Source: Chitinispirillum alkaliphilum (GTDB lineage: Bacteria; Fibrobacterota; Chitinivibrionia; Chitinivibrionales; Chitinispirillaceae). Taken from it: DNA of 64,000 nucleotides. The stretch spans positions 62,001 to 126,000 of the forward strand of contig LDWW01000002.1 in assembly GCA_001045525.1 (NCBI GenBank), written 5' to 3'. Each line of letters opens with the position of its first letter. Positions within the stretch are counted from its first letter, which is position 1. Positions 19,512 to 29,147 of this stretch are shown here, in pieces. A program made the translations under genes and the position numbers. The notes under the pieces were generated by a model. It was not told where the DNA came from. It did no database searches and saw nothing but the letters and a program-made list of their open reading frames with translations.

Positions 19512-21083
19512 TTACTGTTTTTGTTTATATGCAGCTTTTGGGTTAACAAAACTGAGTTTTTTCATGACATTTTCTCTTTTTTCCAACAGACACAGCTGTG
19601 AAGGCCCTTGTTTTCCCTGTGCTGCCGAAGCATAAACTCTTGCCAACAGACTAAGAGTTTCAGAGCAAAGTTCAGGCTCCCATGCACATAGATTAAATTT
19701 ATCGATAGTTTCTGCCAGAGTTTCAAGAATATACAGCGCAAGGTCGGTTCTCTTTGCATTATACATAACCGATGCAACAATAACTCTTCTGCGGAAGTTA
19801 TCTCTTTCTGAGTTTGAATCCGAAATCTTTCCAAGAAGTAAATCCAAAGCAGAATCCACCTTCTTTTGAGAAACCAGCCCGTTAACCTCCTTGCGATCCT
19901 CTTCAACTGAATCATTTACCTTTCCGGCATTTGACGCACTCTCCGAAGAGAAGAGGCTGGCCACTTCATCCTCGATCCAATCAACTGTTGCCGGATCACA
20001 GAAAGGAGTTCCGTCGCTGTAGCAGAGATTTTTCACCTCCGGGAGCCGTTTTAAGAACAGTGCGGTCTCAAGCACTATAGCATCCCTGACAGAGGCATAG
20101 GCAGGCCCAAGCTGTGACGCTGCAGTGGCAGAAATTCTCTGAAGATCCAACCAGTAATGTGTTGGACCAGAACTGAATACCTTCTCAGCGGTATCAAGAG
20201 CGGATTTGTAATCACCTTTTTCCAAAAGAGCACTTATGGAATTACGTCTCTCCGGCGGAGGGGGTTCAAGTCTTGTGGTAGTACCATCTGAAACCGGAGC
20301 ATTTTCCACACTGCCCCATCTTACGGCTCTGAGAAAACGATAACCACGTGGACTTTCCGGCTGTTTACCTATTAAAAAAAGAGCAGATTTGCGAATGCTC
20401 TCCAGTGCATCTTTGGGGGAATCCAAAGGCCCTGTGGATGCAGCAGAGGCAGAAGCGGCGCTGGAAGATGCTTGAGTTCCGGAGGCGGCAGCACCTGAAG
20501 CGGAACCACCCGTTTGGGCCTGAGAAGTTTGTGGTTTGGGTGGCTCTTCCTTCTTCGGCTCAGTCTGTTTTTCCCATTTTTGAGCGGCGGAATACAACTT
20601 AGCGGGAAACGGTGCACCGTTAGGGAATTCGGCATTGAGCACATCTTTCATTTTCAAGAGTGCTGCAGATAATCTTTTCACATGCTCATGAGCTTCAGTA
20701 TCAGGCTTGGCGTTTTCGATGGTATCGACAAAACGATTTTCGCTTAACCACTTAAGAGAAAGTTGTTTAGCTCTTGGACGAATAGGAAACAAAGAGCCAT
20801 AATCTTTTCCCATAAGCTGTCCAAGAGAGTCAAAAACATCACAAAAACACTGCCACTCTCCTTTTTTGAGATAACAAAAGCCAAGAAAAGAGAAAAGACG
20901 AATATCCTTAGACTTTTCCGTCAATAGGGAAAAGGACTTCTGTTCAAGAGTATCAAAATCTATGTTGGCCAGTTTTCCGATCTCAGCTTTGACCAATTCG
21001 AAATCATGATCGTAGTTGATATCTTCACCATAAGAAGTACCATCATCAAACAGTGCAGTTAATTGAGTAAGATGTTCAGAAAT
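19512..21083 (-). CDS. tssA: Type VI secretion protein TssA, apparent ATT start
   Basis: TssA primes and caps tail tube and sheath assembly. The ImpA N-terminal motif GEDINYDHDF is encoded upstream of the first ordinary start codon in the frame (TTG 20996), so that TTG would remove conserved sequence. Between the in-frame TAA and that TTG the only well-placed start is ATT at 21083, nine bases after AGGAG (21097-21093). This gives 523 residues. A Ser/Ala/Gly-rich linker (~residues 175-220) joins the ImpA_N domain to a VasJ-like C-terminal domain (DSPKDALESIRKSALFLI onward). It is the first gene of the operon. The start is inference; the function is clear. Confidence 0.85.
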   Translation of the reverse strand: MSEHLTQLTALFDDGTSYGEDINYDHDFELVKAEIGKLANIDFDTLEQKSFSLLTEKSKDIRLFSFLGFCYLKKGEWQCFCDVFDSLGQLMGKDYGSLFPIRPRAKQLSLKWLSENRFVDTIENAKPDTEAHEHVKRLSAALLKMKDVLNAEFPNGAPFPAKLYSAAQKWEKQTEPKKEEPPKPQTSQAQTGGSASGAAASGTQASSSAASASAASTGPLDSPKDALESIRKSALFLIGKQPESPRGYRFLRAVRWGSVENAPVSDGTTTRLEPPPPERRNSISALLEKGDYKSALDTAEKVFSSGPTHYWLDLQRISATAASQLGPAYASVRDAIVLETALFLKRLPEVKNLCYSDGTPFCDPATVDWIEDEVASLFSSESASNAGKVNDSVEEDRKEVNGLVSQKKVDSALDLLLGKISDSNSERDNFRRRVIVASVMYNAKRTDLALYILETLAETIDKFNLCAWEPELCSETLSLLARVYASAAQGKQGPSQLCLLEKRENVMKKLSFVNPKAAYKQKQ

Positions 21084-21097
21084 AACAACCAGCTCCT

Positions 21098-21761
21098 GTT
21101 AAGTTTCGACAATTAAAACCTGCTCATGTATACAACCTTATAAATAACCACATAAATATACAAACCCTGCCCCAAAGGGTTTTCTTACTGATTTTTCAAA
21201 GAAAAAATCTAACGAACTGCTTTAAAAACAGGCCTGACAAAAATGGCCATTGCATTGCAATTATGGAGATAACAGGTCCAGTTTTTAAATAAACTTATTG
21301 TGGTAAATGTCGTGGTGCGGAGTAGTGTTTATCTAAATGTAACCAAACTTACAAACAGCAAAATTGATTAAGGGCTGAAAACCTGTTGTTCTTCAGTATA
21401 ACCCATAAACTAAAATAGAAATAATAATAAGACAATATAAAAGTAAAGGAGTTTGTTAATTTTCTGTGAACAAATGTAATTTCTTAAGTTAACTGTAGAA
21501 AAAAGAATCCAATAGTAATGTACTGAAACACTACAATTATCAGCTTACGCATAAGATAAATTTGCAAATCAGCTCTGAAAAACTTATATAAATTATGGTT
21601 TCTATACCGACGGGATAATATGTATTTTGTTTGAAGAAACCGCAGTGCTTATTTCTAACGAAGCAGAATTTTTTACCGATATACCTTATCGCCTTTTGGG
21701 AAAGACTTCGAAGTGTAATAACCTGAAAACTTGAACTTTATAAGGACCAAAACAAACAATT
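21098..21761. other. Long divergent intergenic region between tssA and the FHA-transglycosylase gene
   Basis: About 660 bp without a credible gene separates two divergent T6SS units. It must hold both promoters, but I see no -35/-10 pair good enough to call. A hairpin with AAACCCT (21162-21168) and AGGGTTT (21176-21182) lies in the tssA leader. Lower GC than the neighbouring genes is evident by eye. Confidence 0.5.
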
Positions 21762-23315
21762 ATGGCATGTTTTTATCTTGAAGTAACAAGTGGCTATGAC
21801 TCAGGAAAACGCTTTAAGCTATCGGATGGGGCAAATACCATTGGCAGAAGTAAGGATAATTCAATTTGCCTGAGCAAAGAGGAACGTGTCGTATCAAGCC
21901 ACCATGCAATAGTTTACAAGTATCAGGACAAAGTTACCATTCAGGATATGTCCAGCACAAACGGGACATATAAAAATGGTGTTCGTATAGTTCAGGAAGA
22001 CCTCTCAGAGGATGAAGATTTTGGTTTCGGAGAGAAGGGGCCCAGGTTAAAACTCATTATCAGTGAAGAAGAACTTACTACGGCCGCCCCAGCCGTGGCA
22101 ACCAAAACGATCTCCAAAACTAGCCATACCGATAACACCGGGTATGAATTCGACAATCATCAGGACAATGATTCCCTGTTTCCCAAAAAAACACAGAGTA
22201 CCCCTTTGAACCCAAATGCCCAATTCGGTTCATATACCATGGACATCGAGCAAAAACTGATAAAGAATCAAATAAGCAGTGAAGACATGCACAAACTGCT
22301 CAGTAAGGGTGAACGGGTGGAAAAAATAATGCAACAGGGGAATTTAAGCAAAACCCAAACCCACTTTCTTCACATGGCATATAACTCACAAAGTAAGCTT
22401 CGTAAACAATTTATGCTTATTATTGGGTCTATCTGTTTGATATCTATTATTGTAACTGCGCTTTTCTCTGTAAGAATCATCCAATACAGAAGAAATCTAA
22501 ATGAAGCTCAACTGCTGAAAAATCAACTGGAAGGATATGAAAAGGAAATTCACGAAGCGCAAAGAAGAGGCGCCGGGGAAAGAGAGATTTCCGGACTTAT
22601 AAATGAGTTAGAAGAAACACAGTCCAGGTTCCACTCTTTGACAATGGAACTGAGGGAGGAGGATTTCAATAAATTTTACAAAGATACCGTAGAATTGTTC
22701 CTCCATGACATACTCGCCCGCTTCGGCGAGACTGAATTCCATGTACCACCTCAAATGCTCGAACGGGTGAAACATCACATAGATATTTATTCCGGTCCAA
22801 TGAGGCGAACCATAGGCCGCTTTTTCGAAAGAAAAGAACTCTATTTCCCGATGATCCACCGGATATTTACGGAAAACAATCTACCACCCGAACTTGCCTA
22901 TATCTCGATGCTTGAAAGCGGCTTTGACACTCTTGCTATCAGCCATGCCGGAGCTGTGGGGTTGTGGCAATTTATGCCCCGCACAGGACGACAATACGGC
23001 CTTAGAGTCGACGATGCAATTGACGAACGAAACAACCCTCTGAAATCAACCTATGCTGCGGCTGAATATTTAAAGAATCTTATTTCCATCTTCGGAAGCA
23101 GAAGCTCCATTATGCTTGCTATTGCAGCCTATAATGCCGGCGAAGGGAGAATCATAGGAGCACTCAAGAGAATAGAAAACCCAATGAGAGATCGCTGTTT
23201 CTGGCACATATACAGATTGGGTCTGCTTGCTGAGGAGACAAATGAATATATCCCACGCATACTCGCCCTCATCATTTTAGATGAAAACCGTGAGTATTAC
23301 GGATTCTCCAGATAA
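21762..23315 (+). CDS. FHA domain - transmembrane - lytic transglycosylase fusion, T6SS-associated
   Basis: Residues ~5-100 form a forkhead-associated domain with the phosphothreonine-binding signatures TIGRSKDN, SSHHA and SSTNGTYKNG. A single transmembrane helix lies at ~215-237 (MLIIGSICLISIIVTALFSV). A coiled coil follows, then a soluble lytic transglycosylase domain at ~365-500 with YISMLESGFD (probable catalytic Glu ~385), GAVGLWQFMPRTGRQYGL and IAAYNAGEGRI. The topology is therefore cytoplasmic FHA and periplasmic peptidoglycan cleavage. Its place beside tssA suggests it opens the cell wall for T6SS assembly under control by protein phosphorylation. That link is inference; no kinase gene is in the window. 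Confidence 0.85.
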   Translation: MACFYLEVTSGYDSGKRFKLSDGANTIGRSKDNSICLSKEERVVSSHHAIVYKYQDKVTIQDMSSTNGTYKNGVRIVQEDLSEDEDFGFGEKGPRLKLIISEEELTTAAPAVATKTISKTSHTDNTGYEFDNHQDNDSLFPKKTQSTPLNPNAQFGSYTMDIEQKLIKNQISSEDMHKLLSKGERVEKIMQQGNLSKTQTHFLHMAYNSQSKLRKQFMLIIGSICLISIIVTALFSVRIIQYRRNLNEAQLLKNQLEGYEKEIHEAQRRGAGEREISGLINELEETQSRFHSLTMELREEDFNKFYKDTVELFLHDILARFGETEFHVPPQMLERVKHHIDIYSGPMRRTIGRFFERKELYFPMIHRIFTENNLPPELAYISMLESGFDTLAISHAGAVGLWQFMPRTGRQYGLRVDDAIDERNNPLKSTYAAAEYLKNLISIFGSRSSIMLAIAAYNAGEGRIIGALKRIENPMRDRCFWHIYRLGLLAEETNEYIPRILALIILDENREYYGFSR

Positions 23316-23417
23316 TATAAAACGATCTCTGGTTTTGGTTTCAAATAGCCGAATCTTCAAAAAAAAATTTTTAAGCAGCCCCAATGCATTTACATTCGCA
23401 AAGAACTGCCCATAAAA

Positions 23418-24635
23418 CTACTCCTGCCTGTAGTTGTGTAAGAATGTTTTTACACAATTCATCGCTTCCCTCAGTTCATCGGGACGTGGCAGAAAAACAA
23501 TCCTGAAATGATCAGGTTCTGGCCAGTTAAAGCCAGTTCCATGTACCATAAGTATTCTCTGATCTCTAAGCAGGTCAAGCATAAACTTCTCATCACTTTT
23601 AATATTGAACCTTTTAATATCAATCTTAGGAAAGATATAAAAGGTGCCCTTGGGTTCCACGAAACTGATTCCTTCAATTTCCGAGAGAATCGAGCAACAG
23701 ATCTTTCTCTGTTCGTACAGTCTTCCACCCTTTGCGGTAAGATCTTTAATACTCTGATAACCACCAAGTGCAGTCTGGATAATTGATTGACCTGGTACAT
23801 TGCTGCAAAGCCGCATAGATGCAAGCATTGTCAATCCTTCAAGGTAATCGGATGCAATAGCTTTGTTTCCGCTTACAATCATCCACCCAACCCGAAATCC
23901 TGCAACTCTGTACGTTTTTGACAATCCATTGAAAGTTACAAAAAACACATCATCGGCAAGGGACGCCATTGAGGTGTGCTCATTGTCATCGTAGAGAATT
24001 TTATCATATATTTCGTCAGAAAAAATTATGAGCTTATTTTCACGTGCGATCTCAACGATCTCTTCAAGCAGCTCTCTTGGATAAAGAGCACCTGTTGGAT
24101 TATTGGGATTTATGACAACGATCCCCTTTGTTTTAGGAGTGATTTTTTTCCTGATATCTTCCAGATCAGGATACCACTCAGACTGTTCATCACAGTGGTA
24201 ATGTACAGCCCTCCCCCCTGAAAGATTTGCTGCAGCAGTCCAGAGCGGATAATCGGGAGAAGGAATGAGAATTTCATCTCCATTGTTGAGAAGAGCCTGC
24301 AATGACATCTGAATAACTTCACTCACACCGTTTCCTATATAGATATCCTCAATATCGACTCCTTTGATGTCCTTTTCCTGGCAGTACTGCATGATTGCCT
24401 TGCGGGCGGGAAACAAACCTTTGGAATCACAATAACCCTGAGTCTGGCTGAGATTCAGAATCATGTCATGGATCACCTCATCAGGTGCCAACAATCCAAA
24501 CGGAGCTGGATTTCCGGTATTGAGCTTGAGAATTTTATATCCCTCTTCTTCAAGCAGTTTTGCCTCATCTAATACAGGCCCCCGGATATCATATAGGACA
24601 TTATCAAGCTTTGCTGATTTTTTTATTGAATCCAT
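23418..24635 (-). CDS. alaA: AlaA-like glutamate-pyruvate aminotransferase
   Basis: This is a PLP-dependent class I/II aminotransferase of 405 residues, the same length as Escherichia coli AlaA. It shows KLNTGNPAPFGLLAPDEV near the start, INPNNPTGALY, FSDEIYDKILYDD and the PLP-lysine region FNGLSKTYRVAGFRVGW. AlaA makes alanine from pyruvate with glutamate as donor. Aspartate or tyrosine specificity cannot be ruled out from sequence alone. It stands alone between the convergent T6SS transglycosylase gene and the terminator of the OmpA-type gene. Confidence 0.88.
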   Translation of the reverse strand: MDSIKKSAKLDNVLYDIRGPVLDEAKLLEEEGYKILKLNTGNPAPFGLLAPDEVIHDMILNLSQTQGYCDSKGLFPARKAIMQYCQEKDIKGVDIEDIYIGNGVSEVIQMSLQALLNNGDEILIPSPDYPLWTAAANLSGGRAVHYHCDEQSEWYPDLEDIRKKITPKTKGIVVINPNNPTGALYPRELLEEIVEIARENKLIIFSDEIYDKILYDDNEHTSMASLADDVFFVTFNGLSKTYRVAGFRVGWMIVSGNKAIASDYLEGLTMLASMRLCSNVPGQSIIQTALGGYQSIKDLTAKGGRLYEQRKICCSILSEIEGISFVEPKGTFYIFPKIDIKRFNIKSDEKFMLDLLRDQRILMVHGTGFNWPEPDHFRIVFLPRPDELREAMNCVKTFLHNYRQE

Positions 24636-24657
24636 ACAGGAAACCCTTCCTTAAATT

Positions 24658-24692
24658 AAAAGTAGGTATACACAAGTTTTGTGCATACCTAC
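24658..24692 (-). terminator. Intrinsic terminator after the OmpA-type gene
   Basis: The arms GTAGGTATACACAA (24662-24675) and TTGTGCATACCTAC (24679-24692) pair over 14 bp with one mismatch and a three-base loop. On the minus strand TTTT follows the stem. It lies 55 bp past the end of the 24747-26885 gene and ahead of alaA; it could alternatively act as an operator for alaA. Confidence 0.7.
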
Positions 24693-24746
24693 AGAATTAT
24701 ACATCCTAAATAGCCTTGTTTTCAAGCAGAATGAAAAGTCAGCAGC

Positions 24747-26885
24747 CTATCTTATGCCTCTGATATTTGCTTCCCTGACTCTTCTCATGAGGTTTGCCTC
24801 CTCCATTCTGAGTTCTTCGAAGCGAAAATCAGATTCTACCAGTCTGAACTCAACCCTTCGGTTAGCAGCCCTTCCTTCTGCTGTTCTGTTATCAGCTATC
24901 GGCATTGTCAGACCATAACCAACTGCTACCAGATTTTTCTCAGGTACACCTCTTGAGAGCAGATAGTTTTTGACTGATGCTGCTCTTGCCGCAGAGAGAA
25001 GCAGGTTATAATCTGCAGCCCCGCGTGAATCGGTATGACCCTGAATCTCATATCTCAGATGAGGATATCTCTTCAGGAAGTCTGCTATAAAATCCAGTCC
25101 TGCAAAGGATGTAGAGATAATTTCTGCACTGTTGGTTTCAAAATTAACCGCACGCAACCTGGTATCGATCTCTTTAGTTTCCTCCTCAGTCGGCATTTCA
25201 AACTCTTCGATCTCAGGCTCTGGTTCCGGTTCTGGTTCTGGCTCTGGTTCCGGTTCTGGAACAGGCTTTGGTTCCGGTTGTGGTATAGGTTCCGGTTGAG
25301 GTTCTATTTCAGCCAGCACAATCGGCATCGGTCTTGGTTCATCCTCTCTTACAGGTTCCGGGGCACACTTTTCACCCTGATTACCCCAGTTAAACCTCAC
25401 ACCACCCATGAGTTCAACACCTCTTGAAGGAAAAAAGTAGGGTGTGCCGACAGCCTTATATGCTGCATCGATTGAGAAATGATTGAAATCAAATCCAAGA
25501 CCCAAAGCAGAAGCAATTTTCTCCGGCCCTCCGAAGATAAATCCCATGCGAAAAGGAACAAATCCTCTCATCAAACCAGCTTCACCACCCAGTGAAAAAC
25601 GCGGTATGAAAGATCTTCCGGCTCCCCTGGTCAGCTGCTGTTCGTAATGAATGCCCCATGAAGCATAATCGATATTAAAAGGGTTATCCTGTCTGCTTTT
25701 TGTGGTGAAATCGTGATTATTTGAGTAACCTATATTGAATGCAAGCGGAAGGTAGGTGATAAAATTTGAACTTGACAGAGTATCGTGCTCTGTTGATATA
25801 TACTCACCGATATCTCTATTAAATATGTAAAGAAGCGGATCTCCATCTTCATCTTCTGCTCTCTCCACTCCCCTTATGATCTCCATAACATCAAGATTAC
25901 GTTTATCGATTCTGTAGGTCACATCCATAGCATCTTTAACCCAAAAAATGAGTCCCAAATCCTGGATATTTATAGTTAACGAGTGGTTATCGTTATATAA
26001 TATTCCCCCGATATCAAATCCTAATCCATGCCCGTGAGCTGGAAAGCCCTGTTCAAATGGGTTTGTGTATCTCCAGGGTCCATGAAATCCCATTCCGGCA
26101 GTCCTGATTGTCATATCACCTTTTACATCCAGAGCATTAGTCTCTTCATTGTAAATGATACGGCTGTCATCATCAACCTGCACATCCATGATTGAGTGCC
26201 CCATGACATACTTTACACCGACTCCCCCTGCACCACATGCAAGCCCAAAAAGATCATGCAAAGCGGGAATGTTCACCGGTAGCCCTATATGAAATGTAAA
26301 ATCGGTAGCCCATATACCATGTTGATGAAGATCGGAAAAACCCAGGAAATTCCCTCGTCTCAACCCATCATGCTCTGAAAAAATCATTTTCAAAGGACCA
26401 CCGGGGATTCTGAATTCCTCCTCAATTCTGGTGGACACGCTGAAAGCCATGTTTCTGTGTGCAACATTCAGCAGGTTAATACGTGTTCCGACATATACCC
26501 CCAAACCACCATCCAACTCTCTTGACAATGCAGCACTAACCTCTTCAGGAGATAATCCATCCAGACCAAAACTGGCCCTGAAAATTTTTGAAGCTAAGGC
26601 TGATGCCTCCTGAAGACTGTCAACCCAGTACCGATTGAAAGGTGAAAGAGCAAGTTTATCGCTCCAAACTCCAAAACTGTAATTGGTAAAGGGTGCCACT
26701 GTCAAACCACTTCTGGGAGCTCTTGGGATACCCAAAAGAGCAGGATTATGATAAGTAGCATCCAGGGCACCACCTGAAGCATTTATGGCTTGTGTAGTAC
26801 CCACGCTTCTTGGGTTATTGTCAAGAGCGGCCAACAAAGAGAATGTAAAAAGAAGAACTGTTGTATATACCTTAATTTTTAACAT
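24747..26885 (-). CDS. Outer-membrane barrel protein with Pro-Glu linker and OmpA peptidoglycan-binding domain
   Basis: A signal peptide (MLKIKVYTTVLLFTFSLLAA) precedes ~480 residues of barrel-like sequence beginning NPRSVGTTQAINASGGALDATYHNPALLG, as in the PorV/DUF5723-type barrels. Next comes a linker of PEP and EPEPEP repeats (about residues 525-560). It ends in an OmpA C-terminal domain with FETNSAEI, IQGHTDSRGAADYN and LSAARAASVKNYLLSRG, which keeps the Asp and Arg used to bind diaminopimelate. The protein is thus expected to tie the outer membrane to peptidoglycan. It follows a large lipoprotein gene by 30 bp and may form a complex with it. Confidence 0.82.
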   Translation of the reverse strand: MLKIKVYTTVLLFTFSLLAALDNNPRSVGTTQAINASGGALDATYHNPALLGIPRAPRSGLTVAPFTNYSFGVWSDKLALSPFNRYWVDSLQEASALASKIFRASFGLDGLSPEEVSAALSRELDGGLGVYVGTRINLLNVAHRNMAFSVSTRIEEEFRIPGGPLKMIFSEHDGLRRGNFLGFSDLHQHGIWATDFTFHIGLPVNIPALHDLFGLACGAGGVGVKYVMGHSIMDVQVDDDSRIIYNEETNALDVKGDMTIRTAGMGFHGPWRYTNPFEQGFPAHGHGLGFDIGGILYNDNHSLTINIQDLGLIFWVKDAMDVTYRIDKRNLDVMEIIRGVERAEDEDGDPLLYIFNRDIGEYISTEHDTLSSSNFITYLPLAFNIGYSNNHDFTTKSRQDNPFNIDYASWGIHYEQQLTRGAGRSFIPRFSLGGEAGLMRGFVPFRMGFIFGGPEKIASALGLGFDFNHFSIDAAYKAVGTPYFFPSRGVELMGGVRFNWGNQGEKCAPEPVREDEPRPMPIVLAEIEPQPEPIPQPEPKPVPEPEPEPEPEPEPEPEIEEFEMPTEEETKEIDTRLRAVNFETNSAEIISTSFAGLDFIADFLKRYPHLRYEIQGHTDSRGAADYNLLLSAARAASVKNYLLSRGVPEKNLVAVGYGLTMPIADNRTAEGRAANRRVEFRLVESDFRFEELRMEEANLMRRVREANIRGIR
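25213..25308 (-). repeat. Tandem hexamer-like repeat encoding the Pro-Glu linker
   Basis: GGTTCC/GGTTCT-type units are repeated imperfectly here and encode PE/PEP repeats on the minus strand. They form the flexible spacer between barrel and OmpA domain and could expand or contract by slippage. Confidence 0.7.
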
Positions 26886-26915
26886 TACTACTACCTTTTG
26901 TTTAAATGCTCCGGT

Positions 26916-29147
26916 TTACCATATAAAAAGTGAATCTGTATTATTAATGCCACGCAAAAACAGCCATGAATTGATCTTTATATTACATGTATCCGAGGCG
27001 CGATCGCGGGGATTTTCATACCAGGTTTTCAACCATCTCCATGAAAGCGTATCTGAATCAAACATCAATTCTGTTTGCTCATGAGTAAGCTCAACGGAAC
27101 TGAACACACTGTCCGGTGCAACGGTAGCTGTTGACCTTTGAGGAATAAAAACGCCATTCTCACTCATCAGATTTATGAAACCATGATTTTCTGCTTCCCC
27201 GGAAGTGATGAGATTATGAACATCATCTATTGTCATTGCTTCAAGTTCCTGCATTTTGTTGTCTCTGTTGGGAGCAATCAAAGCATAGAGTCTACTGTTT
27301 AAATTAGAGTTGTTTCTGATCCACATATTGAACTTTAAATACCTGTCATCCATTTTCCTGAAGATATCAAGTTCACCAGGGACACTAAACGTATCGATGC
27401 CAAGATCCATAACGAATGTGTTTGTCACCCTCCAGTCAAGAGATGCATTCATCTGGTAGGTCACGTTGGCATTAACCGTGAGCCGCCCAACATAGCTGAC
27501 ATAATCGGGATCAAGGGGATCTATAAGGTCATTGATCGCCCTAATTGTAGTACCCGCTGGTACTCTAACCCTGACAATTGCCATAATGGAATCCGGAAAC
27601 TGATTTACCACATCTGTAATATCTATACCTCTCATAAAGGTGGTATCATTTTTAACATGGTTTAAAACAGTATTTGTATCACTGCTGACCTGAGAGAGTA
27701 TGTCGACCATCCTGAATTCAACTTCCATATGCTCCATCTCGGAGCCCTGAGTCATCTCTGTGTGTACAAATATGTTTGCAGACACATCATCAGCAAATTC
27801 AAAATTCCCCCTTAACCTCTCTTTGTTGCCCTCATGCCATGGAAATGGAATCTCCACGTAAACTGTATCACCTTCACGTTCGTAATCAAGCATTACTTCA
27901 CCAAAAAACTCCTTGAATTTGTATTCCCCAGTGCTGACAGTCACAGTGATGACATCATTTTCGTTCAGAGTTACGACCTGCCCTCTTGGCGCAACTTCGA
28001 CCTCGTACCAAACCTGGGTAAAACACTCGCCTCTGTGAGGATCCCATTGGGGGAACATTCTCACACCGGAGAGATTTTTCAGATCAAACTCACGAAATTC
28101 ACCGGCTCCAACATTCGTTTCAATAATAGTACCGAAATAACCGTCTAAACTATCCTGCCTCGTAAACCCTGCGGCACCGAGATGTGCTCTGTTTTGGTGA
28201 CCTTCGCTAATACTGAAAGAACTTCTCCACAAATCTCTGTGGTGCCCACCGACCCGCAAATTCAGATCTGTGTTATTCTGGATAGTATACCTATAGAACC
28301 CATCTAAAACATCGATATAGTGCATAAAAACAGTATCTGTAATATCGTAGTCAACGTTAAAAGAAACACCCATACCGGCAAGCATATTATCATTTACCTG
28401 AACAGAAGAAGCTAGAAGCCCGTCAAAATCAAATGCCACATCAACATTCCCTGTACCACCGGTTGCACTTACCGATACCGGAACAGAATTGCCAAAAGTT
28501 CTTCCTGCCACAGGAATTACAGCAGTAGCCTGACCGTTGGCGGGAATACTAACAGAAGACGACTGAGCTCCAGCAATACTTGCAACAACATTGGAAAGAG
28601 TGCTGCCGGTGTGATTTGTAAGAACCACACTCATTGTGGGACTGGTTGAGTGAAACTCAATCAGGTGGATACCAAAAGGTGTAAGATCAAGATTTTGTAC
28701 GCCACTGTTTACAGGAATTGTTCCGGTGACCAGATTCGATGAAAGCGGAAGAGGCCCAAGGTGCTGATGATGTATCTCGTCATCAATATTTTCTTCTTTA
28801 ATCTGAAAGTCTGTTGTATCACGTTTGATATAACTGAATATCAGCGTACTGTCTCCATGCCGATATGGTTTATCAGCGTAGATGGGATTGCCTTTCTCGT
28901 CAAATTTCAAAGTGTCCTTAAAGAATTTCTGGTCCATATTGATAATGGCCAAACTGTCTCCTTTAATGAACATGTTTTCCAGTTCTTCACCAAGAAAAAA
29001 CTTGTGATTTGTTATTGGTAAATCCATTGCGGAAGTCCATCTCAAAGGCTCTTCATCAACCGGATTTGCACATTGCAGTAACAACATATTAACCGTTACA
29101 ACAGCAATGCAGAGACCAACCCGTGAAATTTTTGGCACCCTAAACAT
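26916..29147 (-). CDS. Large lipoprotein of unknown function
   Basis: The 743-residue product starts after AAGGAGG with a lipoprotein signal ending LLLQC (Cys ~26), so it should be lipidated and anchored, probably in the outer membrane. The rest is predicted to be mostly beta-structured: many Thr/Val-rich strands, an SSSVSIPANGQATAVIPVAG segment like an immunoglobulin-type fold, and few charged helices. No catalytic motif is visible. It lies 30 bp upstream of the OmpA-type barrel gene in the same direction, which suggests a shared envelope or adhesion role. I do not recognise the family. Confidence 0.65.
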   Translation of the reverse strand: MFRVPKISRVGLCIAVVTVNMLLLQCANPVDEEPLRWTSAMDLPITNHKFFLGEELENMFIKGDSLAIINMDQKFFKDTLKFDEKGNPIYADKPYRHGDSTLIFSYIKRDTTDFQIKEENIDDEIHHQHLGPLPLSSNLVTGTIPVNSGVQNLDLTPFGIHLIEFHSTSPTMSVVLTNHTGSTLSNVVASIAGAQSSSVSIPANGQATAVIPVAGRTFGNSVPVSVSATGGTGNVDVAFDFDGLLASSVQVNDNMLAGMGVSFNVDYDITDTVFMHYIDVLDGFYRYTIQNNTDLNLRVGGHHRDLWRSSFSISEGHQNRAHLGAAGFTRQDSLDGYFGTIIETNVGAGEFREFDLKNLSGVRMFPQWDPHRGECFTQVWYEVEVAPRGQVVTLNENDVITVTVSTGEYKFKEFFGEVMLDYEREGDTVYVEIPFPWHEGNKERLRGNFEFADDVSANIFVHTEMTQGSEMEHMEVEFRMVDILSQVSSDTNTVLNHVKNDTTFMRGIDITDVVNQFPDSIMAIVRVRVPAGTTIRAINDLIDPLDPDYVSYVGRLTVNANVTYQMNASLDWRVTNTFVMDLGIDTFSVPGELDIFRKMDDRYLKFNMWIRNNSNLNSRLYALIAPNRDNKMQELEAMTIDDVHNLITSGEAENHGFINLMSENGVFIPQRSTATVAPDSVFSSVELTHEQTELMFDSDTLSWRWLKTWYENPRDRASDTCNIKINSWLFLRGINNTDSLFIW

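Noticed and set aside
20348-20644. Open frames on both strands across the tssA linker
   Set aside because: They are shadows of the Ser/Ala-rich linker of tssA, with no start signals.
21244-21259. Sigma-54-like sequence TGGCCATTGCATTGCA upstream of the FHA-transglycosylase gene
   Set aside because: The GG-N10-GC spacing fits, but it is about 500 bp from the gene and points away from tssA. One match in AT-rich DNA is weak evidence.
25035-25427. A 130-codon plus-strand frame rich in Arg, Phe and Trp
   Set aside because: It is the antisense of the Pro-Glu repeat linker of the OmpA-type gene; the repeated residues come from the DNA repeat.
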